43,473 nucleotides of DNA from Planctomycetales bacterium (GTDB taxonomy: Bacteria; Planctomycetota; Planctomycetia; Pirellulales; Pirellulaceae), in assembly GCA_020426625.1 (NCBI GenBank), contig JAGQPR010000010.1, positions 1 through 43,473 of the forward strand, in the 5' to 3' direction. This document shows, one piece after another, positions 36,466-43,473 of the stretch. The notes under the pieces were generated by a model, which did no database searches, had not been told where the DNA came from, and saw only the letters and a list, made by a program, of their open reading frames with translations. Positions within the stretch are counted from its first letter, which is position 1. Every line of letters starts with the position of its first letter. A program made the translations under genes and the position numbers.

Positions 36466-36807
36466 TCAACTTTCTAATTCACTAAAGCAGCCGTTTGGTA
36501 CACGATTACGAATGATTCGAGTGGTGGGATTACCCGGCATAATCGTGTCGCACCACATCTCGCCTTCAAACATGTATCGCACCTGAATCGCATGGGCTTC
36601 TTCGGCTGCGAATGCAGCTTCAGCCGTCGCTAGTGGTACAGCTGCGTCGGTGGTGGCTGATTTTAATTGAACATGCTGAACCTGAGCCCCTGCTGCTAGA
36701 TCTGCGAATAGCTGCAACACTTGGTCTTTGGCCCATTCAGCTTGCAAGATCTCAGGGAGCGGCAGGTTGTTCTGAAGATCTTCAAGACTCAGTTTCTTGG
36801 TTATCAT
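36466..36807 (-). CDS. Unknown 113-residue protein of the nap operon
   Basis: A 113-residue protein with an N-terminal helical segment (KKLSLEDLQNNLPLPEIL), an alanine-rich middle (PLATAEAAFAAEEAHAIQVRYM) and a C-terminal MWCDTIMPGNPTTRIIR region with one conserved-looking Cys and a GCF near the end. I do not recognise the family. The start overlaps the ferredoxin stop by ATGA, so it belongs to the napA-napB-ferredoxin unit and probably works in Nap assembly or regulation. Soluble, no signal. Confidence 0.6.
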   Translation of the reverse strand: MITKKLSLEDLQNNLPLPEILQAEWAKDQVLQLFADLAAGAQVQHVQLKSATTDAAVPLATAEAAFAAEEAHAIQVRYMFEGEMWCDTIMPGNPTTRIIRNRVPNGCFSELES

Positions 36808-37607
36808 GGGCTTGGTAATCCTGGTCGTAAAAAGACAGGCATCAGCAGAATTGCGTTTTCGGGGGCTGGGCAAACATAGCGACATACGCCGCAGCCGGTG
36901 CACGTTTCTTCGTTGACAATGGGCTTGCCATCGGTGACCGTGATCGCGCTATCGACGGGACAACGCTCGCTACACACGGTGCAGATGGTGTGATGATGAG
37001 CCAGGCAGAGATGTTCGGTCACCTTGGCAGTACCCATGATCGGCGGGAGGAGTTTGGTCAACACTCCAGGTTCGCACGCGTCGATACAGGGAAAGTCGGA
37101 ACACATCATGCAAGCCGCTGCGTCCGCTTCAATGATCGGTGTACCGGCACGGCTACCAAGTCGCTCAGGTGCTTTGCGAATCGCCTCGTAAGGACAGGCA
37201 GTAATGCAGTCACCACACCTGGTGCAACCTGATAAGAATTGGAATTCGTCGATTGCCCCAGGCGGACGAAATACGGGCAACGTTTGCGCTACCGATCTAC
37301 GCCCCAAGTCGGTCGCAGGGACAGGGTCGATGTTGATCCCAGCGATACTGCGAGGTTTTACTTGGGGTGAATGGTGTTCGCTCGGCTCGGCGATCTGCGT
37401 TGGATAACGCATGACCAGCGGTGGAAACTTGGCCGATGGAATGAACTTCCATATGCGGCCTTGCAGTAGATCGCGGCGGCTTTGGTTCGTCTTTGGGGGC
37501 GCGAACAAGGATATGAACCCAGCTGCGAAAAGCTTGACGATCGCATCCAGAGCAAGCCACATAGCCGACTGAATTCGAGCAACGAAACTCGCCAGCCGGT
37601 ACCTCAT
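36804..37607 (-). CDS. Four-cluster ferredoxin (NapG/MauM-like)
   Basis: A 267-residue protein with one N-terminal hydrophobic helix (about 14-35) and four Cys groups: C128/131/134/138, C166/169/174/178, C201/209/212/216 and C236/239/242/246, each suited to a [4Fe-4S] cluster. This is the layout of NapG/MauM ferredoxins, which give electrons towards NapC or NapB. Here the N-terminus has no clear twin-arginine export signal, so it may be membrane-anchored. The start overlaps the napB stop by ATGA. Which partner it serves is not clear because no NapH is seen. Confidence 0.78.
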   Translation of the reverse strand: MRYRLASFVARIQSAMWLALDAIVKLFAAGFISLFAPPKTNQSRRDLLQGRIWKFIPSAKFPPLVMRYPTQIAEPSEHHSPQVKPRSIAGINIDPVPATDLGRRSVAQTLPVFRPPGAIDEFQFLSGCTRCGDCITACPYEAIRKAPERLGSRAGTPIIEADAAACMMCSDFPCIDACEPGVLTKLLPPIMGTAKVTEHLCLAHHHTICTVCSERCPVDSAITVTDGKPIVNEETCTGCGVCRYVCPAPENAILLMPVFLRPGLPSP

Positions 37608-38419
37608 CGAGGCTCCCCGGCGTCGACGTCGCTCGTCGCCACATCCAGCGGAGGTAACATGGGGACGACTTCGGATTCCGGCATTTGATCTAGCGTGGCT
37701 GATGGGGCGTGGCACTGAACGCAGTTGGTTCGCCATGGGTGCGTTGACTCCATCCCCGCCCAACCGTGCGGCCCGCCATGGCAGGCATTGCAATTCTCGC
37801 GCATCCAACGCGAGTGAGGGATGGTGGGTGGTGCGCCTGGATAGGCTCGATCGCCTGCTTTGGGTGCCGGTAAGCCTACAAAAGTGGTTTCAACCGTTGC
37901 ATCAATAGATTGAAACGGCGCCGGCGCCATCGGCGCGTGGCATTGGACGCAATTCGCCAGGAAAGCATGGGACATGACGCTCGCCTTCAAACCCGATAAA
38001 TTAACTCCTCCCGAGTGACACGCATAGCACGCAGCATCGTTGGTGTTTTCGACTGGGTGGGGGATAATCGGCGGAGCACCGTTGTAAGCGCGTCTCGAAG
38101 CTCGCAATCTGCTGGAAGCTTCCTTTTCTGCTTCACTTGGTTCGAGCTTGGTGTACAAGTCATACTCGGGTTGCGGTAAGCTCTGAGGCGCTGCTTGCCA
38201 TGCCTTGGTTGGTCCCATGGCAGTACTCGCGATTTCCGCATAACTCAGTGCGGGAACCAGCTTTGTATCCGCGCTGGTCAGTTCAGAAGGCCCAAGATCG
38301 ACCAAGGGAGATGGACTGATCCCGTCTGGCTTGGGAACGCCGTCGCCGATGCCGACGAAGAAGCCAACGACTGCCATCGCCATGACGCAAGAGAGTAAAA
38401 CCGTCGCTAACCGTTTCAT
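37604..38419 (-). CDS. napB: NapB-like tetraheme cytochrome c made of two NapB modules
   Basis: A 271-residue exported protein with N-terminal helix (about 4-24). It has four CxxCH motifs at 131, 157, 210 and 233. The segment AYNGAPPIIPH (111-121) before the first pair recurs as AYPGAPPTIPH (192-202) before the second pair. Each half therefore looks like a classical diheme NapB module (first heme, about 26 residues, second heme). NapB normally has two hemes and about 150 residues. It should pass electrons to NapA. The start overlaps the napA stop (ATGA). Confidence 0.8.
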   Translation of the reverse strand: MKRLATVLLSCVMAMAVVGFFVGIGDGVPKPDGISPSPLVDLGPSELTSADTKLVPALSYAEIASTAMGPTKAWQAAPQSLPQPEYDLYTKLEPSEAEKEASSRLRASRRAYNGAPPIIPHPVENTNDAACYACHSGGVNLSGLKASVMSHAFLANCVQCHAPMAPAPFQSIDATVETTFVGLPAPKAGDRAYPGAPPTIPHSRWMRENCNACHGGPHGWAGMESTHPWRTNCVQCHAPSATLDQMPESEVVPMLPPLDVATSDVDAGEPR

Positions 38420-40842
38420 GATGGCACCTTAGCTTCGCTCTTCTTCAGAACGCGGACGGCGCACTTCTTGTAGTCGGGCTGCTTTGAGAATGGATCGTGT
38501 GCTTCGAGCGTGCAGGTATTGATCAACTTGGTTTCGTCGAAGAAGGGGACAAACACGGTGCCGCGGGGCGGTCGCCCGCGCCCATCGATCCACACTGGCA
38601 ATTCGCACGTTCCGCGACGCGATTCGATGATCACCCTTTCCCCTTGGCGAATGTTGGCGGCTTTGGCGTCTTCGCTGTTCATTTCGACATAAGCGGTCGG
38701 CATTGCCCGGTTCAGTGGCGACAGACGCCGCGTCAAGGTGCCCGTGTGCCAATGTTCCAGAACACGCCCCGTGCATAGCCACATCGGATAGTCCTCGTCG
38801 GGCACCTCTGGAGGAGGCGCATATTCATGAAACCAGATTTGCGCGCGACCATCATTCGAGGAAGAGTGATAAAACTCAAACTCTTGCCCTTTGGTAACGA
38901 ACGGGTCGTCAAACTCCGAGAAGCGAAAACGTGTCTCTCGCCAAGAACCGTCTTCCTGTTGGACAACGGGCCAACGTAAGCCGCGAGCTTTGACATATTC
39001 ATCGTACGGCGCGAGATTCTTATGCTTCATCGTAGAGAACAAGCGATACTCTTCGAACAGGTGCTTATCGACATTCGTGTCGTAATAGTGCTCGAACTCC
39101 CAGATGGGGATTTCTCTACCGTCCGCGTCTTTGATGCTGAAAATAAACTCTCCGTTCTTGTCCTTCATTCCCTCATGGCCCATTTCGAACAACTTATGAG
39201 CGATGGCGATCGTCATCCAGCAATCGTCGCGAGCCTCACCCGGTGGCTCGACCATCTTGAACCATTGTTGCGTGCGTCGTTCGCTGTTACCGAACATGCC
39301 GTTTTTCTCGACCCACAACGCCGCAGGAAGTATCAAGTCGGCCAGCTGAGTCGTCGCCGTTGGGTAGACTTCACTGACAATCAGGAATTTGTTCTCCAGC
39401 CCCTGCTTGCTATTGAACAACGCGTTCAAGTTAGGCAGTGTTTGTCCGGGGTTGGTAACTTGCACAAACAGCGTGGTGATGTCACCACCTTCAGCCGTGG
39501 GCTTGGTAAACTGCTCAAACATCTTCACCGTGTGATAACCGGGCACCTCATTGATGCTGCCTGATTTCAGATTCCAGAACTCCTCACATTGCTGGCGATG
39601 CTCGGGCTTGGCAACCACTCGACCACCGGGCAAAGCATGGGCCAATGTGCCAACTTCGCGCACCGTACCACAGGCTGACGGCTGTCCCGTTAGACTCGTA
39701 GGTGCATCGCCAGGGCGACCGAAATGGCCAGACAGTAAGTGCACGCCGTGAACCAGTGAATTGATGGCCGTCCCCATCGTGTGTTGATTCATCCCCATGC
39801 ACCACAGCGACGTAATACGGATGTCTCGGTTGCCGAACAGCTCACCGAGCATCCGAATTTTATCGGCAGGTACCCCCGATAATTCCGCGACATACTCCGG
39901 GGTGTATTTGGCAATGCGATTGCGAAACTCTTCTTCGCTGATCGCTTCTCCTTGGAGCGTCGGGGTCTCGGCTTCGGCACCACGGAAGTTGCAGTGCTTC
40001 TCAACAAATGACTTGTCGTAACTGCCGTTCTGAATCAATAGATGCATGATGCCCAGCGAGATAGCGACATCACCGTGGGGCTGCATCTCCAGGTAATCGG
40101 TGGCTGCATCTGACGTTCTCGTGCGGCGGGTACTGATATCGATGATTCGAACGGTTTCGCCACGCGAACGACGATCGGTCACGCGAGAGAACAAGACCGG
40201 GTGCATCTCAGCTGGATTATTTCCCCAGGTAATGAGTACGTCGCATTCGTCGAGATCTTGGTAGCAACCGGCTGGCTCATCTACCCCATACGTCGCCAAG
40301 AATCCGGTTACCGCCGACGCCATACACAATCGCGCGTTGGGATCGATATGATTGTTACCCAAGCCTCCCTTCATGAATTTCTGGGCTGCGTAGCCCTCGG
40401 GGATGGTCCACTGTCCAGAGCCATAGAAGGCAAAGGTATTCGGCGATTCGAAGATCCGCTTGGCGATAATCTCGATCGCTTCGTCCCACTCGATTTCTAC
40501 TAGCTTGCCCTCTTTGCGAAGCAGTGGCTTAGTGAGTCGATCTTTGCCGTAAAGGATTCCTCCAACGTGATAGCCCTTGACGCATAACAGGCCCTTGTTG
40601 ACATCGGCAGCTTTATCACCCGCAATCGCGACGACTCGACCACTCTCGACGCCAACTTGTACGTGGCAACCAGTCCCGCAGAAGCGGCAGGGAGCCTTGT
40701 TCCAAGTGAGCCCATCGAGCACCGGCAATTCGCCGACTCCTTGATCAGCCCGCACTGCGGAAGGCAACTTGCCGCCAACCACCAGGGAACCGGCGGCGGC
40801 CATCGCAGCAGACTTGAGAAAACCGCGGCGCTTGGAATCCAT
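38416..40842 (-). CDS. napA: Periplasmic nitrate reductase catalytic subunit NapA
   Basis: An 808-residue molybdenum enzyme that reduces nitrate to nitrite in the periplasm. It has a twin-arginine signal (SKRRGFLKSAAMAAAG), one [4Fe-4S] cluster by C52/C55/C59/C87, and the Mo-binding C173 in RLCMASAV. MDSKRRGFL at 40842 is preferred because AAGGA lies 9 bases upstream; an ATG at 40860 would add six residues. It is 24 bp after napD and overlaps napB by ATGA. Length is close to family size (about 830). No ligand is missing, so it should be active. Confidence 0.93.
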   Translation of the reverse strand: MDSKRRGFLKSAAMAAAGSLVVGGKLPSAVRADQGVGELPVLDGLTWNKAPCRFCGTGCHVQVGVESGRVVAIAGDKAADVNKGLLCVKGYHVGGILYGKDRLTKPLLRKEGKLVEIEWDEAIEIIAKRIFESPNTFAFYGSGQWTIPEGYAAQKFMKGGLGNNHIDPNARLCMASAVTGFLATYGVDEPAGCYQDLDECDVLITWGNNPAEMHPVLFSRVTDRRSRGETVRIIDISTRRTRTSDAATDYLEMQPHGDVAISLGIMHLLIQNGSYDKSFVEKHCNFRGAEAETPTLQGEAISEEEFRNRIAKYTPEYVAELSGVPADKIRMLGELFGNRDIRITSLWCMGMNQHTMGTAINSLVHGVHLLSGHFGRPGDAPTSLTGQPSACGTVREVGTLAHALPGGRVVAKPEHRQQCEEFWNLKSGSINEVPGYHTVKMFEQFTKPTAEGGDITTLFVQVTNPGQTLPNLNALFNSKQGLENKFLIVSEVYPTATTQLADLILPAALWVEKNGMFGNSERRTQQWFKMVEPPGEARDDCWMTIAIAHKLFEMGHEGMKDKNGEFIFSIKDADGREIPIWEFEHYYDTNVDKHLFEEYRLFSTMKHKNLAPYDEYVKARGLRWPVVQQEDGSWRETRFRFSEFDDPFVTKGQEFEFYHSSSNDGRAQIWFHEYAPPPEVPDEDYPMWLCTGRVLEHWHTGTLTRRLSPLNRAMPTAYVEMNSEDAKAANIRQGERVIIESRRGTCELPVWIDGRGRPPRGTVFVPFFDETKLINTCTLEAHDPFSKQPDYKKCAVRVLKKSEAKVPS

Positions 40843-40866
40843 TAAAACTCTATCCTTCATAAAAGA

Positions 40867-41133
40867 TTAACAATCCGCTTGGCTATCGTTTTGTTGGCCG
40901 TCGTCATCGAAGGCCACCATGGCAACAGCCAGTTCGACCACGCCGGGCAACTGTTGTACCGCTGTCCATATTTCTCGATCACGACGCTGACTGTCGGTGT
41001 CGATCACAATGGCCAAACGGCATCCGGACGATTCACCGATATCCAGTTCCGGGATGGATCGCAACAGCTCTACAGTCGCCGCATGCTCGACTACCTCAGA
41101 ACTAAATGTCACCACGAGTCCGCTGATTGGCAC
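40867..41133 (-). CDS. napD: NapD chaperone
   Basis: An 88-residue cytoplasmic chaperone that binds the NapA Tat signal and assists cofactor insertion. Family features are ISGLVVTF at the start, the central GCRLAIVID strand and LPGVVELAVAMVAFDD at the end (ferredoxin-like fold). I chose the GTG at 41133 because NapD proteins begin with this strand; the frame continues upstream to another GTG at 41193, which would overlap the regulatory box. It precedes napA and diverges from the tetraheme cytochrome gene. Confidence 0.8.
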   Translation of the reverse strand: MPISGLVVTFSSEVVEHAATVELLRSIPELDIGESSGCRLAIVIDTDSQRRDREIWTAVQQLPGVVELAVAMVAFDDDGQQNDSQADC

Positions 41134-41188
41134 TTGGCTTGCAACCTGAAAAATTCGAGTCGACCTGCTAGGTGAGGTTCCGTTAACA

Positions 41189-41205
41189 TCCACCTAAGTG
41201 TATAC
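41189..41205. promoter_or_regulatory. Candidate operator in the nap divergent promoter (shared 17-bp motif)
   Basis: TCCACCTAAGTGTATAC agrees with box 1 of the Rrf2-moaDEA promoter at 14 of 17 positions. It lies 42 bp upstream of the tetraheme cytochrome start and about 56 bp upstream of the napD start, so it could control both directions. Confidence 0.5.
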
Positions 41206-41246
41206 ATTCGTATTCACAAGCGAAACCTCATTCGAAACGGAAGTTC

Positions 41247-41933
41247 ATGACGCGAATCGCAAATCTATTTTTCGCTTTTTTGATGTGTTTAATTGCTTCC
41301 GCAGTTCTGGGCATTCTTCTGCAACCGAGCAAGCGAGCGGAAACGCGCCAGGCAAGCGTGACGGAACGTGCGAATGTGGCACAGTCAACGCCGCACTCGG
41401 GTTCCCTTCATATGCATGAGGTCACTATTCGTAGGCCGACAGGCCCGCCGCGTATCGAACTGGTGGGGATCGACCCGCATGGACGTGCACCTACGGTAGC
41501 ATGCTCGACGTGCCACAGCGTTCGCGAACCCAATCTTGAGAATCGCAATGCTGCCTCCCTCGACGAGTTTCATCAAGGAATGACGTTCAATCACGGGAAC
41601 ATTACCTGCTATGCCTGCCACAACCCGACCGAGCCCGATGCCCTTCGACTGGCTGACGGAAGTTCGCTGTTGTATGAAAACGTGATGTCGCTGTGCAGTC
41701 AGTGCCACAGTAAGCAGGCTGAATCCTTCGCGCATGGAGCGCACGGCGGCATGAATGGCTTTTGGGATTTGAGTCATGGGCCGCAAGTGAAGAACAACTG
41801 CATTGATTGCCACGATCCCCATGAGCCGAAGTATCCCCAGATGGTTGTTGGCTTCAAGCCCAAGGATCGTTTCAACGAGCCGACAATTCGAGAACACGAA
41901 CAGGAAGGGACGGCGGGACATGACAACCACTGA
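41247..41933 (+). CDS. Membrane-anchored tetraheme cytochrome c
   Basis: A 228-residue protein with one N-terminal helix (about 7-26) and four CxxCH motifs at 86, 121, 150 and 185, with extra histidines (HGNI, FAHGAH, LSHG) that can act as distal ligands. It is not a NapC/NirT protein (different heme spacing). It is the first gene of a unit with an iron-sulfur protein and an NrfD-like membrane protein, so it likely takes electrons from them and gives them to NapB. GGAAG precedes the start. The last 14 bases overlap the next gene. Confidence 0.82.
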   Translation: MTRIANLFFAFLMCLIASAVLGILLQPSKRAETRQASVTERANVAQSTPHSGSLHMHEVTIRRPTGPPRIELVGIDPHGRAPTVACSTCHSVREPNLENRNAASLDEFHQGMTFNHGNITCYACHNPTEPDALRLADGSSLLYENVMSLCSQCHSKQAESFAHGAHGGMNGFWDLSHGPQVKNNCIDCHDPHEPKYPQMVVGFKPKDRFNEPTIREHEQEGTAGHDNH

Positions 41934-42885
41934 GCCGACCACCAACGCAAATAAGGAATTGGACTCTAAGCGAAAGTTACCTATCGTCGAAAACTTCACC
42001 CGGCGGGCTGCTGTCAAAGGGGGCTTTGCGACCCTGGGAGCCGCGGCCTTTGTAGCAGCGGTGTCGCCTCTACGGCAAGCTGCTAAGAACACGTCGGCGG
42101 TCGAGTTCATGCAGCAGCATTACACGGAGCTGACGCTGGAGCAAAAGGCGGAGGTGATCGCCCGTTTGGAAGCTGAGACGAAGCAGCGTTATGGGGCAGA
42201 CGTGACGATTGCCGACGATCGCCCAATTCCGGGAACCAAGTTCGTGTATGCGATCAACCTGAGCGTTTGCAATGGAAACGGCAAGTGCGTCGAGGCGTGC
42301 CACAAAGAAAACAACCACGACCGATCGACAAACCAGTCCTACATCCGTGTCATCGAAATGCCCAAGGGCACGATGGATATGGAGCAGGGATCTACGACCT
42401 ACTCGGGCATTGTTCCCAAAGATGACAAATTCTACCTGCCGGTTCAGTGTCAACAATGCGATGAACCACCTTGTGTGGATGTTTGCCCGGTAAAGGCAAC
42501 GTGGAAAGAGGAGGATGGCATTGTCGTTGTCGACTACAACTGGTGCATCGGCTGTAGATACTGCGAAGCCGCTTGCCCCTACCATGCTCGGCGTTTCAAT
42601 TGGAAGCAAGCCGAAGTACCGGCGGAAGAAATCAATCCCGACCAGAGCTATTTAAGCAATCGCGTGCGGCCAGTAGGTGTCGTTGAAAAGTGCACTTATT
42701 GCCTCCACCGCACGCGCCGCGGCAAGTTGCCAGCCTGCCTGGAGGCCTGCCCGACCGGTGCACGCGTCTTTGGTAACATTCTCGACAAGAATTCGAACAT
42801 CCGCTGGATCCTTGAGAACAAACGCGTCTACATCCTCAAGGAAGAACTCGGTACCAAGCCAGCGTTCTTTTACTATTTCGATTGA
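41920..42885 (+). CDS. Tat-exported DmsB/NrfC-like iron-sulfur protein
   Basis: A 321-residue ferredoxin-type electron-transfer subunit with an N-terminal twin-arginine segment (FTRRAAVKGGFATLGAAA), so it acts outside the cytoplasm. Cys groups fit four clusters: C117, C123, C127 with Asn120 where the second Cys is expected; CQQCDEPPCVDVCP; CIGCRYCEAACP; CTYC with CLEACP. The first group therefore may hold a [3Fe-4S] cluster or use an unusual ligand. It links the NrfD-like quinol site to the tetraheme cytochrome. An AAGGGA site is about 10 bases before the ATG at 41920. Confidence 0.85.
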   Translation: MTTTEPTTNANKELDSKRKLPIVENFTRRAAVKGGFATLGAAAFVAAVSPLRQAAKNTSAVEFMQQHYTELTLEQKAEVIARLEAETKQRYGADVTIADDRPIPGTKFVYAINLSVCNGNGKCVEACHKENNHDRSTNQSYIRVIEMPKGTMDMEQGSTTYSGIVPKDDKFYLPVQCQQCDEPPCVDVCPVKATWKEEDGIVVVDYNWCIGCRYCEAACPYHARRFNWKQAEVPAEEINPDQSYLSNRVRPVGVVEKCTYCLHRTRRGKLPACLEACPTGARVFGNILDKNSNIRWILENKRVYILKEELGTKPAFFYYFD

Positions 42886-42890
42886 GCGAC

Positions 42891-43473
42891 ATGAGCAGCA
42901 TTCCCGTAAAACAAACGGCCATTACAAGCTACCCCAAGTTCATTGGACGAGCGCTATGGCTAGCCACTGAAGGCTCTTTCGCGTTTTACGCCTGGATGAC
43001 TGTGCTTACGGCTGTTTTCCTGGTAGGGGCCAACGCTTGGGCGAATCAAGTTGCCGGTGGCATGATCACGACCAACATGACAGACCACGTCAGCTGGGGC
43101 TTGTACATCGCTAACTTCACCTTCTGCGTCGGTCTGGCGGCCGGTGGAGTGATGATGGTCATTCCAGCCTACCTCTACGATGACGAAGAGATGCACAAGG
43201 TTGTCATCATCGGTGAGGCCGTTGCGATTGCGGCGATCGTGATGTGTACCTTAAGCGTCGTTGTGGACCTGGGCCGACCGGATCGGTTTTGGCACTTGAT
43301 CCCGGGAATCGGAAAGTTCAACTGGCCGATGTCGATGTTGACCTGGGACGTGATTGTGTTGAATGGCTACCTGCTCATCAACTTGCACGTCGTTGGTTAC
43401 CTACTCTATATGCGCTATCTGGGACGCAAGCCGAACGGATGGTGGTACCTTCCGTTTGTATTTCTGTCGATCT
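42891..43473 (+). CDS. NrfD/PsrC-family quinol-binding membrane protein, 3' end outside window
   Basis: The first 194 residues are visible. Helices include EGSFAFYAWMTVLTAVFLVG and VSWGLYIANFTFCVGLAAGG; the second with its charged approach (DHVSWGLYI) is typical of NrfD/PsrC proteins, and VVVDLGRPDRFWH is the conserved loop after the next helix. The gene starts 5 bp after the iron-sulfur gene. It should oxidise membrane quinol and pass electrons to the iron-sulfur partner. It runs off the end of the window. Confidence 0.88.
   Translation, partial: MSSIPVKQTAITSYPKFIGRALWLATEGSFAFYAWMTVLTAVFLVGANAWANQVAGGMITTNMTDHVSWGLYIANFTFCVGLAAGGVMMVIPAYLYDDEEMHKVVIIGEAVAIAAIVMCTLSVVVDLGRPDRFWHLIPGIGKFNWPMSMLTWDVIVLNGYLLINLHVVGYLLYMRYLGRKPNGWWYLPFVFLSI

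Noticed and set aside
1..43473. CRISPR arrays, tRNA or rRNA genes, transposases, phage genes
   Set aside because: No regularly spaced repeats, cloverleaf-like segments, transposase motifs or phage structural genes were noticed on either strand.

Overview
The window reads as a chromosomal respiratory island of a heterotrophic bacterium, most likely a planctomycete of the Pirellulaceae type. This rests on the large alternative complex III locus, the secreted polysaccharide-active proteins and the protein styles. It is inference, because no rRNA or other phylogenetic marker is present. The theme is molybdenum-, heme- and iron-sulfur-dependent respiration of nitrogen oxides. No tRNA, rRNA, CRISPR array or intact insertion sequence was seen.

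Layout. 1-4350: 3' end of a MOSC-domain gene, a convergent monoheme cytochrome-like secreted protein, then an Rrf2 regulator leading a moaD-moaE-moaA molybdopterin operon that ends in a hairpin terminator. 4481-8842: a decayed defence locus, made of remnants of a type ISP restriction-modification/helicase gene with two domain-sized deletions and an AAA ATPase broken only by a run of eight G. 8859-12084 (minus): GH5 glycosidase, hemerythrin and pectate-lyase-like protein. 12135-21744 (minus): an alternative complex III operon, actABCDEF, headed by a membrane protein that looks like cytochrome oxidase subunit III with a cytochrome c domain inserted. 21914-23996 (minus): nitronate monooxygenase and a second Rrf2 regulator.

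24294-36010 (plus): a periplasmic nitrite oxidoreductase/nitrate reductase-type (NxrA/NxrB/NxrC-like) operon with a TorD-family chaperone, protoporphyrinogen oxidase, GYD protein, BNR-repeat protein and a TIGR04053-like radical SAM/SPASM enzyme. 36034-36303: a DUF2024-like small gene. 36466-41133 (minus): napD-napA, a tetraheme double-module NapB, a four-cluster ferredoxin and an unknown 113-residue protein, all but napD linked by ATGA overlaps. 41247-end (plus, divergent): a tetraheme cytochrome, a Tat-exported iron-sulfur protein and an NrfD-like quinol-binding membrane protein that runs off the window.

How the parts may work together (inference): moaADE supply molybdopterin for two different DMSO-reductase-family enzymes. 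The divergent NrfD/Fe-S/tetraheme module probably passes quinol electrons to NapB and NapA in place of NapC. The NxrABC-like enzyme exchanges electrons with periplasmic cytochromes that also connect to alternative complex III. A 17-bp near-palindrome recurs in the promoters of the first Rrf2 gene, the nitronate monooxygenase gene and the nap divergent region, and a separate 23-bp palindrome sits between the second Rrf2 gene and the nxr operon. These suggest two Rrf2 regulons that divide the island.
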